The notes beneath the pieces were generated by a model. That model had not been told where the DNA came from and did no database searches. It saw nothing but the letters and a program-made list of their open reading frames with translations. The position numbers and the translations under genes were made by a program. From Apteryx mantelli (taxonomy: Eukaryota > Chordata > Aves > Apterygiformes > Apterygidae), in the NCBI RefSeq assembly GCF_036417845.1, contig NC_089979.1:26415958-26479957 (forward strand): a stretch of 64,000 bases of DNA. The letters run 5' to 3'. The stretch's first letter is position 1. Every line of letters starts with the position of its first letter. Shown one piece after another: positions 40,601 to 55,600 of the stretch.

Positions 40601-43600
40601 TTTCCATAATATCCACAATGAAGTATTAGTCACCTTAAAAGCAACATGAAAACAGTGAAAGGTGTTGATTTAATCCTTTCTGAAGGTAAATGCTTGACTA
40701 TAGCTAACCATACTTGCACAGGAGGAGGGGAGAAATTGTAAAAATATGAGATCATTCACAATTCATGATCACTATCTCAAATGAAGGTGTCATGTCAAAT
40801 TACAATTATTAAAAAAGATCAAGAGAACAGTAATTAGTAGCACCTCATTATGAGGTAAATGTAGACTTTTAAAAATCATTTTACACTTATACTTCATATA
40901 CATACAAAAAATAGTGTGGTGTTATCTTCTTTATGCTTCAAAAGTATATATAAATAATACACTTTCTTCCTTTGTAGCTCTGATGCGCCGTGCCACTGTA
41001 CACAATCATCTGCAGAATTACCAGACAGCTATAGAGGATCTGATGAAAGTATTATGTGTTGAACCAGAAAATGCCATAGCTAAGGTAAAAATAAATTACT
41101 TGCATATAACTAGAAAAAGGCTGTATGGAGTTGTAGAATGAAGTGCGTACACTTTATATTGTTTGATTTGAACATGAGTTCTGAGGACACAAGTGATCTA
41201 CTGTGCTAGTGATCCACTTCTCAAGGCCGCATAGATGCCTGTAGTGGAAATCAGGTACCTGAATGCGATTCGCCAAGTCTTCTCTTCACTACTTAATCCT
41301 GAGAACCTGTATGCACTTAAGTTTTCTCTATTAAAGTAATTTAGGTGCCTAAAATTCTGCTGCTGAACATGTGCTCATAGTGTTACTTTCTTGGCTGATC
41401 AAAGTTATTTGGAAATTTCTCTTAAAAAGATCCATCCTGATAGGTATACCTGAAGCTTGACACACAAATCACAAGAAACATTCAAAAAAAATGTGCCAAC
41501 CTTTTATATGGGAATGCTGTAGCAGTAGTGTTAACCCAAAAGGAGAAGACTAGGGTTCTGTCCCCACTTCTACGTGATATTATAAATACTCATTTCCCAC
41601 CTCCAAGCTACAATGAAGTGCCTTTAACACCTTCTGATGAATCTGGACCCTTCTGAGACAGAAATGCATTATTTATGGGACCAGAGAGAGAAGCAAGCAA
41701 TGACTTAGTAGCCCGGTCTTTCACAGCTGTGTAAATGGTGTCTGGAGCATGGATAAGATTTTAGGATATGTGACTATAATTAACTTTTAGATAAGTTCAT
41801 TTAGAGAAGGATATACTATGATCTTCTCTTTGTGAATACAGATGAAGTAGAAATGGTAATCAGGATGTATGTTCTGCTCACACTACAGGTTAGAATAGAG
41901 GTTTCTGATTGAGTTTTTAAGAGACAAAAATAGAGTGTTAATCTCAGTTCTGTTACTGACTCTTGGAAAAAGTCACATATTTTCTCTATTTTTATATTTG
42001 TAACAATTACCTGGTTTATTTATCAGGATGTTATGTGGACTGTTCAGCAGAATATACTTTCTGGCTATAAATTACTGTTTATATACCTTTAAAAAAGTTT
42101 TCTGCTATTGCTATTTGTTTCTGTATTGCAGAAAAATCTGTTAGAGATTGAAAAGAAACTGGAAGATTTAAAGCCTGTATCTGAGACTAAAAGCAAAGGA
42201 AAAAAAATACTAGTTCAAGATATAGAGGATTCAGAAGGTGATGAAGAAAGAGGGGAAAATACAAAAGAATATGAAAGAAGCAGAGGAGATAAAAGTAATG
42301 TCATATAATTTTCTATTCAATTTTAACTTGAGAAAAAATTGTTGCCTTTGATACTACAAGCTTTATCACACAATTCATCCATATTTGCTTGTAAAATATT
42401 TTTCCCGTTTGAAGACTAAAATTATATTCTGTACTTAACAGTAGATCTTCTCAGAGTGTGAAATTTAGAATCCAGTTGTATTACACATACCTTTGGAATT
42501 GAAGAAGAGTAGAAGGCAGAGGCAGATGAAAGATGCTCCTAAAAATCACCTACTTCCTTGTGTCCTCTATGATTTCAGACCTATCCTTTGATGTGGGTCC
42601 AGGCAGTTATTTCTTCTGGTGTTAGAGAAGATCTTGGGCTCCTTAGCTTCCCTCATACAGCTCTCCTGGCTTTCTACCATCACATTTTCCTTCTGCATTT
42701 TTTCCTCCCTCTATTAGTGATTGGATCAGAGGGTGTCAAAATGATCAAGTGGTAGTTAATTTGATTTTTGTTTCAAAAAAAAAAGAATCATATTTTTTAA
42801 CTTAAAAGTTTATCTCTGTGCACTGAAAGTATATATTTTAGGGAAACGTAGTTCTTGTGCTGTATGTAGCTTACAAGCAGTTGAAATGCAGCTCCTGTGT
42901 CTGGTAACTGCAAGACTGCTGAGATGAAGCTGCTGGCATAACCAGAATGCCTGACTGCAGGAGGAAGTGAGGCTGGTGAGGCTTGCACTAGCAGATTGCT
43001 TTTAGATCCAGCCACGTGTCTGGGCCCCAACTTGCAGTGGATTGATGACATCCTTGGGTTGATTTCCACCCTTTCTCCTTTCTTTTAGTTCTTTAAGATA
43101 ATTTGGTGTGACAATTGGGGCTTTTGTGTTTTTCGTGGCCTGTGTAGTTCTTTGTCTTGGACTTAAATCAGTTCATGCACTGTGGGTTTTCCAATAAGCA
43201 CAATTTTCCACTGAAAGTTCTAAATTGTCCTATATTATGAATAGCAGACTGTATGCGTGTGATTTAATAATGCACTATTTGCACAAGCCTTTAAGAAAAA
43301 TATATTTTTCAAAATCAGTATGTATACACTAAGTCTCCTCAGGTAAAACCCTGGAAGAAAGAATGGACCACATCCGTAGCCTTAAATATTGGTTAATTTG
43401 GGGTTGTTTTCCACTGGGAGCATTCAGATGACTAAGTGCCTTTTAGGTCCACAGGCAGACTCCCATTCAGTTGATGAAGGGTCAGGATTTTAAACATACG
43501 AAAGATTGTCAGCTAATGTCAATGATGTATGTGTTCATGGGTTATAAATAAGTATTTTGAGATTTAGGGGGCAAGCTATTTACATCTTCCTAGATTACTC

Positions 43601-46600
43601 TGTATTTTAAAGTGCATCTGGAAACAAACACAAAGTCAGTACAATTATTGAATAAATCTGATATGTTCTGTGAACGTAATAGCAACAAATAGACTAAGCA
43701 TTTTTTTTCTAGTCATGTATAGTCACATTTACTTCACGTTCTAGTCAGTAAGCCTCATGCATTCTTACTAATCTTTTAATTTATAGATGGAAAGAAAAAC
43801 AAAGATTTCATGCTTTCTTTAACTCTGAAACAACTGAAAAGTTGATTTCTTAACTTTGAACAAATGGTCTATCTTCATGGTCTCTCTTCATTTTCTATGT
43901 CTCTGAAAGCAAAAGCAATTAAAATCCTTTTTGGGCAATAGAAACTGAAAAATGCTTGCATCCTAGAAAATATAAATACTAATAATCAGTCACTAAAAAA
44001 CTGAAAATCATGTGCATATGTGAAAAAGCACCTGACATTGTGATATGTTTATAAGAAGTTATAATCTCAAAAGAGAAATATGGTTTCCTTTGATCTTAAA
44101 TATTATGTTTTACATAGCCCCTTTTAATCATTAAAATTTGCTGAATTTTGTGTGATTTTTTCTTAATCTGTTAGAACAATTAAAAAAATACAGTAAACTG
44201 AATTCTGAAATGCAGCAAATACTTATTTGTAAAAAGAAGAGTGCATTGAAACAAAATCTAAGTTAGCTTTAAAATGATTTTCTTTCAACCTGTTATTGCT
44301 GAAGATCTCCTTTAAAAAGATGCGCTTCAGGCACATACAAGAAACCTCATACCAGACAAGTCTACATTTTGCTATTTTACCGCTGGAAGAGATGTTGCCT
44401 AGAATTTTTGTGAGTGGTTTATTTATTAAGCTGTAGAGGTCAAGAGAAGTTCTTCTTCTGGATGAGACCTCTTTCTCAAGTCAGGATTGTTTTCTTTGAT
44501 TTCCTATGTGTTCTGCTATTTTGTGCACTTTGCGATTGCTGGTTTGGCACTTACACTTTATATTGAAGCTTCAATGCATTTATTTTTCCTGTGTGTTAAA
44601 TCCTTCTTCTGACTTCTAGCTTGGCTTTATATATGTTATTAAATGTATTTGATGCCACAGCAGTTGGCTTCAGAAAATTATTTTGTGTTTTTTTTTCCGG
44701 TCTCTCTTCTGCTTGATAGCACCAAATTACGCTCCTTGTCATTGAAAATGACATTGAAAATAACAACATAAATTAAAATTCTTTCTAGTTTATATTTGTT
44801 GTCATTTCAGTCAAAATCCTATCCATACTTTTCAGTATCTTTTTAACTTTTCTTTTGAATTTGCTATGTATCTAGGCAATTTCTTTCTTTAAGAAAAGTT
44901 TATTAGCATCTCTTCTTTTTAAGGCAAAGTGTGGACTACTGCTTTTATGAATACATTTCTCTGTTGAGACCAATACAGAAATATTGTTTATGTTATCAAC
45001 ACTGAAACTGAAAGACGGTGCTAATTGGATTTGAGATTTTATATACATATGCACAATTTTGTGTGGTGTTTACTCAATCCAGAAATGTTTTGGGATGTTG
45101 CATAACCAGACAACTAAACAACATCATTATGCGTATTCTTTATTTTCAAGGGGACTCCAAATTTTACAATTTTTTTCTGCCTATGCCAGAATTGGTTCTG
45201 CACACTTCATCTTCCGGAAATTTTCTTGTGTATTGAGGAAAGGATAGTTCACATTAAGTATCTGCTTTTCTTGCTTTTGCCTTGTCTCTGGCAGTTGGGA
45301 TGCGCTCCCAGAGTGTTTCTCTGTGGAATTTTGTCCAAGAAACTTGCCCAGTTGCTTTTTTCTCTGAGACATTTAAAACTTTTTTTTCCTTTTTCTTACT
45401 AGAAGGTGTATAGAGTAGTCTCTGTTTGGGCGAATGTAAAATAAAACTATTCTAGCATGTATCCTAAGGAAATGATTATTATAGTACTGCTGTCTTTGCT
45501 CATCTGTCCATCTAGCCTTTTATCATGTTCCTTCGTACTTCATAGACTTTGAACCTTTTGGCATATTTGGCATTGTCAAATCTGGGGGATGGATGGAAGT
45601 CTCAAATATAAGTAGCTTACTTTAAGTTTCCTTAAAATAGGTTTGGGGTAGAATATATTTATCCTACCCTTATTCCCTCTGTGGAAAAAAGCTGGAAAAA
45701 CTTACTAAAAAAACAGATATTTCCAAAGAGAGAGACTACAGGCAGGAAGAATCCTGTTGGAGCGTTCATCCCTTAAGTGCTAGAGAATCGGACTCTGAAG
45801 CACGCACCCACGCGAAATGAGACTCTAGTAGTTCGGCTGCATATGGCGCTAATTATTTTTAAACATCTTACACTTTTCCATCCTGTCTGGTTTGATTTCA
45901 GTAAATGTTTGCATTTAAAAAATATTTTTTGTAATTTGGGAACAACCTGGAGTTCATTGATTTTCCATCAACTTCAGAATTTTAGTTTGAGTCAATAGGA
46001 ATCATTGCTCTAATATATGAAGGAATTAAAAAAATTCTGTTTGACGGCAGAGTACCTCTCATTAAGGGAAGATGAAAACCCAGCATCTTGATTAATAGCA
46101 CCAAGCCACAAAACTGGTTGTTACAGAGTTGCTTTTGCCTGACTGATAATTTCAGGAGTCAGTACTCTTGAATGTAGTTTTCTGTTGAAGTCTTCATTTG
46201 AATACTGTAATGGTAATCTGTTCAGGTAACTAAGGAATTTAATTATGTTCATATCTGATACTGTTATTGTATGCATTTTTTCTCAAATTAATAATAAACA
46301 GTAGTGACAATTAAATTATTTAAACTTTATAAAAGACCTTTTGCCATTATGTTTATATGAAACCTTTTTTGAGAATGATTTATGAGCTCTTGTGCCTCCT
46401 CCTCTAAGTTATATTTGAGGAGGGCTCTAAAGTGTGTAATGTTACTCTTTTGTTAGTTGTGTGCTCTAATTTTAGTGTGCAAGAATTTTGATCATGGAAA
46501 ATCAAAGTATCAGTATTTTAATATTCAGTATTTAAAGAGTTAATTTCAAGGTAAATTCTGTACCATTCTGACAGTACAGAACGGGGGATTAGAAAGTGCT

Positions 46601-49600
46601 CAGCAAGGAGAAATGGGATCTCACAGTAACACATTCTCAGCAATAATTACAGATTGCTAGTGACTAGGAATTTTTCTGTGCTCTTGGAAGTGTTTTCTGA
46701 GGCAAATAAATCCTTATAAAATGAAGATTCCTTAAGTATTGTGTGTTCCTTGGAAATACACCCCTCTTTTCCAATGACAATAGTTTCTTCTGATGATGCA
46801 AGCTCTAACTCTGCTGATTAACTTCCTTGTAGAAATTGGTGTGCCAGTGATTGGAGAGGCAGCTACTGAGAAGGCTGAAATGGGGAACGCACAGAAAAAG
46901 TTTCCTAGCAAAGGAGGTGGCATGAAGTCAGAAGACAGAGAGGCACAGAAGCAGAATGAATACACTGAGAGCGGAATGAAAAAAGGCACATCAGAGAAAA
47001 AAGCACAAAAACCTTTATCAGACCATGAAGATGAAGTTAATGGCTATTTAAACAGTGATCAAAAGAGTGAAAGCCATGAAGCTGAGAAGATCTCCAGATC
47101 GCATGGAACAGCGTCTCTGTCTGCTGATGGTGGCAGTTCTTTACTTCCTCCTACTGCAGCAAAGCTAAAAAGTGAAGGAAATGAGTTATTTAAGAGTGGG
47201 CAGTTTGGAGAAGCTGTGCTCAGATACTCAGCAGCAATTGAATATGTCATGGGTTTAGGTGAGTGTGTTACCTTATCCCTAAATCTAGGATTGTTGTTTA
47301 GATTACTTAAAGGAGCTACAAATGAACTAACCTGGCATATCCCTCGATTTTTGGCATGAGCTACAATGCAGTAAATTCTTTGTGATGGACAGTAGAGAAC
47401 AGTGCATGTAATACAAAATAAAGGAAAATGAGTGAAACGATCTTTTTATTTTCTTGGGGCAGAGATGTTTGCATTTATTTATGTGTTTGAATAATTATAT
47501 ATTCTAGGTGACATGATAAATAAAAGCTTCTTGCAGCTTTGCGTCATCAGCAAACTGCATCACTGCAGCACAACTCAGAGTATACAAATCTTTAATTCTT
47601 GAATGTAATTTTAGTAATGGTTTTTGATTGTAATTGTATATTCTTTTAGGAGAGCAAAGTCCAGGTGATATAAGTATCTTATACTCAAACAGAGCAGCGT
47701 GTTACCTCAAAGAAGGGAACTGCAGTGACTGTATTCAGGATTGTAACAGGTAAATTGCAACCTCCCATGTAGGGCAACGGCATTCCTGATGATGATTAAA
47801 CATTTTAATTGATATCTTGTTCTTACAGTTTGGCTTAGAACAATCTTTAATAAAGGCTGATTCCCTGTCTAAATGACAGGTATCTTTGTCTGTCAGTTAC
47901 ATAAACAATTGCATGGAACCTAGGGAAGGAGTAACTTGTAGTTTGCTGTCTTACTGTGTGAAAGCAGTTGTTAGTCTTGATGTGTACACAGAAATGCATA
48001 GAAGGCTTAACATTTTTAATATAAAAGGAGGCTTATTTCAGTAATGCTCTGTACTTACTTATATGTAAAAACTTTGTTAACCCAAAGGCTTATAACACTG
48101 TTGGAAAATGCTTTCAAGCATGCGTATGGTGAATATGTGTGTGTTCTGTGTTTTTCTTATATACATTCAGCGTAATTACAAACTGTGATTGCAGTTGTTC
48201 AGGAATTGAGCTAAAATCCTTTCCGTTTGTTGTGGCTTTTGAAGACACAGGAATGAGAGAAGGTCAGACACCTTCAATACCTTCCAAACACTGCCTTCCA
48301 CTAAAGTACTACAGTATTTCTAGATGTCCTTTGTTATATTTCCTTAGGTAGGATTAGTAATACTGAGGTGTAAGGGGCAAAATAGAATCCCAAGACAGTT
48401 AGAAGTCCTGTTAATTAATCAAATTTTTTTGTAGCACAATGGAACATAGCTATAAAAACATAGCACAATGTAGCTATAAAAATACTTAAATATAAAATAC
48501 ATATGTAACTTTGTATTGATTAAATGGTTAACTTACTGTATATATTCTACCTGCTAGCAAAATTTCCTGAAAACATTGACTTGTTAACAATATTTTGTTA
48601 AAGTAGTTGCAAGATCATAGACAGCTGGCTGATAGAACAAAATTGCATACTTAACAGCCATCACTTTTTTTATTCAGATTGGTTTTCATATGTAAGACAT
48701 AATTGAAATGAGTAATACAAAGGTTTAGGGTTTTCTCTTCTTACCAATTAGAAGCTCATTTTCTTATTACTTTATGATACCGTCCTTAATGTTGGGCATA
48801 TTTTCTGGATACACAAGGACCCATGATACTTAGTGAGCACAACACAGGTAGAAGGAATTTAGAAACTGGGAAGCAGAACTGCAAAATTGCAGACGCATAC
48901 AAATTAGGTAATGTCAACTAAATCTATTGAAAGCAGCACAGCATAAGTAGGGTGTTCTAAGAATGGGTTACTTGATTTCTTAAAAGCCAGAAATGGTGTT
49001 GTACTGCTTATATTCTTGATATAAATTTTGAACATTTATCTTTTATTATGCTGTAGCTGTTTATGGCTTAGAAGTGTATCAAAACCCCGGTTGGGTCTCT
49101 TTTCTTCTAAAGACTCTGGCTTGGAGTACCTTTCTTTCTTGCTATACAGAGTGAAATAGGGCTCCTACACAGTAACCTTATTTTCTTGTATTTAGTGCTG
49201 TGATGTGGCTTGCTCTGTGGCTGTATTATGTTTGAGTGCTTACCTAGAAATGTGGTTTTCCATTCCCACTGATTTTATTCTTCAAGCCATGTGTTCTTCC
49301 CCTGAATTTATCTGTGGTTGGGTTTTTACTTCGTTCTGGATGTTAAGAACCTGAAACCTATGTTAATTCTCTTCTAAGTTGCAGAATGTCAAGTATTTTT
49401 ACTTGAAGGAAGTGATTGTCTCCCTGTACTCAGCACTCATTAGACAACATCTACAATACTGTGTCAGTTTTCGGCCCCCCAGTATAAAAAAGATATTGAT
49501 TGACTAGAGTGAGTTCAGTGGAGCATCGCTGAGATGGTTGGGGCTGGAGCACTTGCCTTGTGAGGAGAGGCTGAGGAAACAGGGCTTGTTTAGCCTAGAA

Positions 49601-52600
49601 GAGAGACGGCTTTGGAGGGACCTAACTGCAGCCTGTCAGGATCTGTGAGGAGGTTATCAAGAAGACAAATCCTGGATCTCCTTACCAGGAGGACAGGACA
49701 CCACAGACATAAACTGAAACATGAGAGGTTCTGACCATGTATTAGAAAAAAGCTTTTCCCTGTGAGGACAGTCATGCATTGCAACAGGTTGCCCAGAGAG
49801 GTTGCACAGTCTCCTTCCTCAGAGGTTTTCAAGACCTGACTGGATAAAGCCCTGAGCAACCTGGTCAGACCTCTAGAGCTGACCCTGCTTTGAGCAAGAG
49901 GTTGGACTAGAAACTCCCAGCCTCAATTTCTTTATGATTCTATGAAATCTAATCCCCTAGACTCATCTCAGTTTCAGTATTGCAATGTTAATCTTTTTGT
50001 CCCATTAGCAAGAATCATTGATTAATAAAAGGTAATCTTTAATAAATAATGCTGTTGTAGGCTATTGCTTCATATTACTGGAAAAGCCTATGGTATTTGG
50101 AAGGAGTTCTGATTACACTGTATCAGGGATTGAGCTCACAGTTGACCAGGTGCACAATCAGAAGAGGAAACAACTGCAGCCAAAAGACAGGCAAAAATCT
50201 AAAAGCCAAAAATAGGCAGGGCTATATTAATGTTTTATTAAATGCATTTTTGTATATGCATACTTGTATGTAAGGAAGAAGAACTGAAAATCATGTAGGT
50301 AAAAGCACCATATACTTAAGATCCCTATAGATCAAAGAAGAAAAATAGCTTTTCCCTTTAAACAGCTGTCATTACGTCAATCTTTTCTTGAAAAAAGTAG
50401 TTTTCCAGATGGAGGATATGAATTTGAGTAGAGAAGGTTGTAATAAAAGCACTAACACTTTTATAACTGCCTATCATTTGGGGTACTGAGCAAGTAATAA
50501 ACCACTCAATCCCTGTTTTCCTGGGTTATGTTACTATAAGGCCCATCTGAAATCACAGATGTTTTGTATAGCTGTATCTGTAATAAAAATTTCAGTATTA
50601 TTATTAACATTATTATTCTTTTTCAATGCTGCATTTTCTTTTTGTTTTCTGCAGAGCTCTGGAACTTCAGCCGTTTTCTCTTAAACCTCTTCTACGACGA
50701 GCAATGGCATATGAGTCTATGGAGCGGTATAGAGAGGCATACATCGATTATAAGACAGTTCTACAAATAGACAGCAGCATCCAAGCAGCAAATGATAGTG
50801 TTAATAGGTAACTACACTTTATAAATTTTCTGCTCATATGGGATTCTGAATAGAAAAATAGAATTCAATTTTGTTTGTTTTATTTACTCCCTCCTTTGTA
50901 TGTCCCTCCAGAGGCGGGGTCATCACAACTAGAGGACTGATTGTTATTATTTAGTAGCTTTCCTGTAGCTTCACAGCTTTCCACACTGAAAGTATTCCAT
51001 GAAGTCACAAATTGAACCATAATAAGGAACATTTTTCCTTTACTATTGAGGAACAGTTTGGAAAAAAGAGGCTTGACCGTCTTAAATGTTTAACCACTGT
51101 GGAAGTACAGTTTTTTGCTGTAACCCTCCTTTACTGCTGTGTTATTTTTTTCTTTTCCATACATGTCTTTGTTCTTGGCTTTCTTTGGGTTTAGCATGAG
51201 GGCAGTAGCAGAATGGAGCTTGTGGTTTCCTGGTTCATGGGATGGCAGTAGTTTTCTAATCACTGTGTAGATCAATATGTTCATAAATTTTCTGCATTTC
51301 CACCTGCAAAGAGATCTTAAGTAGGATGTGTTCCTTATTGCTAACACCTGGGAAATATTCCAAGGGAAGTATCACTGCATTCTTCTCTATATCTAAGTGT
51401 CCACTGCTGGAAGCTCTGAGATGTGAAACTGGTCTATATGGGTCCCCATCCTAATCCAGTCTAGCCACTCTTCTTTTTTTGTGATTAAAATTACCTGAAT
51501 GCCATTAGTTCTGCACCAGCATCTCCATTCATTGTCCCTGTACATTAGAATTAAGGGATCGTACATGTCATGTATAGTAGTGACTGCATATAAAATTTAC
51601 ATTTTTGGTGTATGATGTCTTTTTAAAAGTCTGTGCCTTACTGTTGTTTCATTTTTCTGCCATTTTCTTAATACTGTTCCCATAATTTCATCTGCATGCC
51701 AGTTTTATAAAAAGGTTTTGCCTTTTAGGCAATATTTTAGGTCAATATTTTTACCTTGTAAATAAGAGCAAGTATTTCTGTTCCTTTCCAGTATTCACCT
51801 TATACTTGTGCAGTTCTCCAACTAACTTCAGTTAGAAATAACTGCATTACATGATAGAATAAAATAAGTGAACATTTCACTGGATCTTTGATGATGTTTC
51901 TCTTAATTTTATACAAATGACTGTATTCATGTATTGGACTAAAAAAAAAAAATCATCCTGACTTGAATAGATTATTTTGGGTGATCTGGACAGAAATTTC
52001 TCTTACTCAGTAGTGTTGTACCAAATGTTACTTTTGAAGATTGCAGTGGTCATCCATTTAACACTGTTTTAGCCTCAAGACATCTTATGGAAGCCTGAGA
52101 TTCACTTTAGGGTATAACAGTGTTAAATGGATGACCACTGCAGCCTTCAAAATATAGTTGTACTTTATTTTAGTGTAACCTTTTTGTAAGATTAAAGTCA
52201 TTCATACACACACACACACATATATGCCATATTTGTTACTGGAGTTACTCAGAAATGCAATTATATGCATCGTTGCAACATTTTTAGGTCACTATTTGTT
52301 TCTAAGATGTCGTATTTTAAAGACTTTTTTACTGGGGCTTCAACTTATTTTCTTTCCTAACTTATATTTCATTCAATCTAAAGTAATATTTTAACACCCA
52401 TGCCTTTTTTCTTTCATTTCTGTTTCCTTTTCATACTAGCGTACTCATTGTGGCAATTTAAGATTTATGTCAAGCATGAATCCTTCAATAAGCAGCAGTT
52501 GTGAAGACACTGAAGTAGCTTGATATAATGGTTGGCTACAAAGCTTAATGGTGTAAAAAGCAAGATAAAATTGAGTGTTATTTTTAGCTTCCTTTTTAAT

Positions 52601-55600
52601 ACTTTCAACCCTAATTCTTGCTGCCAAGTGAGGTGCCTCAGTTTCTGTAATTATATTAATATATTCTGTATAAGATATTTATATACATGTATAATATATA
52701 TTATAATACACTATAATACAATAATATACTATATATTATATAGTATGTATTATATATAAATTATATATAATATTAATAATGTAAAATTGTATACACATGA
52801 TATTTATATTCTCATTAAGATATAGTAAGTACTTAAGAGCATGAATGACAGGATTTTCCCTTCCTTTTCTTTCTTTTTTTTTTTTTTTTAAAAGGAATAT
52901 ATGAAAGTGGAACAAACATTAGTCATTGAGCAAGAACCCACATTCATGCAGCTTTTACCAATGGAACCTAGTATGTCTGGTTTAGCTGAAGGCCATGAGC
53001 ACTGACATAATTCCTTATACTTCCTTGAGAAGGCCATCATATCTTTAAACTCTAGTTATTTGGCCAGAGGTGGCCACAAGAGATCATGACACTCTAAGAA
53101 GTCTTATTTTTGATCACACAAGAAGTTGTTTCTGATCTCCTGTGTCTGCATTGATGATAGAGCACTTGGGTTGGTGAGATAACTGCCATTCTGGTGTCTG
53201 TGTGAATGATTATACTTTTTTGATCTTCTTGCCTTATTTTATCCACTGCTATTTTTTTCGTATTTCTCCTGACAGTGACTTGTAACTTGCTTAGTGATAA
53301 GCTTACTTCCTTTTTTTTCCCTTAACATTCTTCCTTTTCTCCTCTCTAGGCCTTCCTTATGTTTTTAGCTTCACTGCTCATTACTCTTTCCTCCCTGGCA
53401 ACCCATCACCTTATTTCAACTGCTTCTTCCTTCTTCTCCTCTGCTGGTAATTCATTTTTGCTTGCAAATTCTTAGTTTCTAGAGCATAGACCTCCTGCAT
53501 AATTGAACTTTTAATGTAATTCATTTTTAATATTTTATCATTTGTAAATCAAACTGAAATTGTTGACCAAAATACTGATTTTCTTTGCCAAAGTAATGCA
53601 TCTTTTAAAAACGAATTCTAAGAAAATATGAGGGCTATTCTAAGTGTACTGCCTTTTAACTTAAAGGGACAACCTGAAAATGTATTTTAAAAATACCTAT
53701 AAGAGGAATAATAGGTCTTAGCAACCTGTTTTTATTGGAGGATTTATCAGTGTGTTTTTAAGTTCCTGAGGGAAACTGGATCATGATGCTGTAGAAAACT
53801 GTCAGAAAAACTCCTCTTCCTACTTTTATCTGGGGGTGGTTGTGATGAATCTTGTTAAGGCTTGTTTGCAAATACTCACCTAACTTAGCAGGCTTCCCAA
53901 AAATTTTAGTATCAGAGGGGAAGTTAAGTCTAGTATTCTTAAGAATTCTTATGTAAAAGAGGAGTAAAAGTTTTAGTATAAAGCCTTTACCTGATCATTG
54001 TATATCCAAAAGGAAATAAGTAAGAATGTAAGTACATATTTTTATGAAAAGTCAACTGAAAACAAAATTAAACAGTTAATGGAGAGGTGGTTACATGTTG
54101 GTTAGAAGATGTTGAATTGCGTCTTTTATTGGTTTTCTGAGATGATTGACAGATACGTTGCTAGATAAGTTGTTGTATGGAAGGTGATTGACAGATGTTT
54201 CTTTTAATGATGTGGGCCAAATCACAGGAAAATGCCTTTCAAGCAGGTTTTTAATTAGTGGCATTTTACTAGCTTTGTAAATATGAATTATTTTCTTGTT
54301 TTGTGTATTTTAATCTTCTCTTGAGTGATTGTTCTACTCTAATGATGGGCAATATGTTTATGCGCTTCCATTTATTAAATTGAGTTTTCATTCTCATTGT
54401 CTCAACTGCTTTAATGTCAGTTACTAAATTGCGTTAGACAACTTGGGAGCTGGTGTTACCAAGCCCCGTCTGAGTGTTGCACTGTACGAACTATGGCTCT
54501 GTGATAAATGCCAAAACTGCAAGGGGAGAGTTGGATCAAGTTAGGGTGGTGGTGGCTGAGAATGTCTGTATTTGCCCTGGCTTTTCCGTGAGATACCTAT
54601 GCTTTTTTAAACTAACCGTGGCACTCAGGGAAGCATTTTTGCAAAAGGCTGTCCTAAGAAGAGATTGTTACCTTACAAGAAATCAGTCAATCATCAAAGT
54701 CTATATGATTCTTTTGTTGATTTTGATGAATTAGGCCAGGCTTTCTGTGCAACCTTGAGTGCCCGTTCTGATAAATAGAGAAGGGCTGGACAGGAAGGAA
54801 AGAAGACCTTGGTTTACACTAGAATTATTCTGTTAATTTCTGTGAGAAATACCTAAACAGAATTAATTGACTTTTTTATATAAAGTGTACCGTTTTGTTT
54901 TCTAATAAAATAAATTCAGTAAATCTTAGAGCTGTTTGATTTTTGGTGGTGTGCCCCTTATTTCTTAACAATTAAATTCAGGCTATCATTTAAAAAAATA
55001 ATAAATTTTAGTAAAATTAGAGTAAAACAGAACTTGCACAAGCTTCTTTGGTGGTAGCATCTTTTAAAATACTGTTTATTAATGATCCAGGTAGAGGAGA
55101 GCCCTGGAAGGGCATGTGCAGCTGATATGCAAAAAAACTTTATTTAGAAAAGAAATTGAACAACTAGGTAATACTATGAAATGAGATATTCTGAGTGCAA
55201 AGAACTTATTTTAAATTCTAAGATATAAGAAAAGGTATGTTTCACACAGCTTCCTATAATCATTTATTTTACAGCTCCACAAAGAGCCTTTTTAACATGC
55301 ATCATTCTTTAAAACATTTTGGTAACTTCTGTTTTACAACAAAATATATTAGAACAGTTGCAACTTCTTGTATTGGTTCTTCTGTCAGACCTGAAGTAGA
55401 TAATGAGAAAAGAATTTGGTCCTGATTGCTCTTACTCTGTAGCCATAATATTATATTGAGGGACTTTTTGTAGACATTATTCAAATATTGAAAGAAAATA
55501 AAACCAGGGAAGAAAATTTAGGCTGAATTATTTCCCCTCATTTTATCTCATTCTTTACGTCACAACTGCACTAAATGGAACTGCACCTAAAATGCCAATT

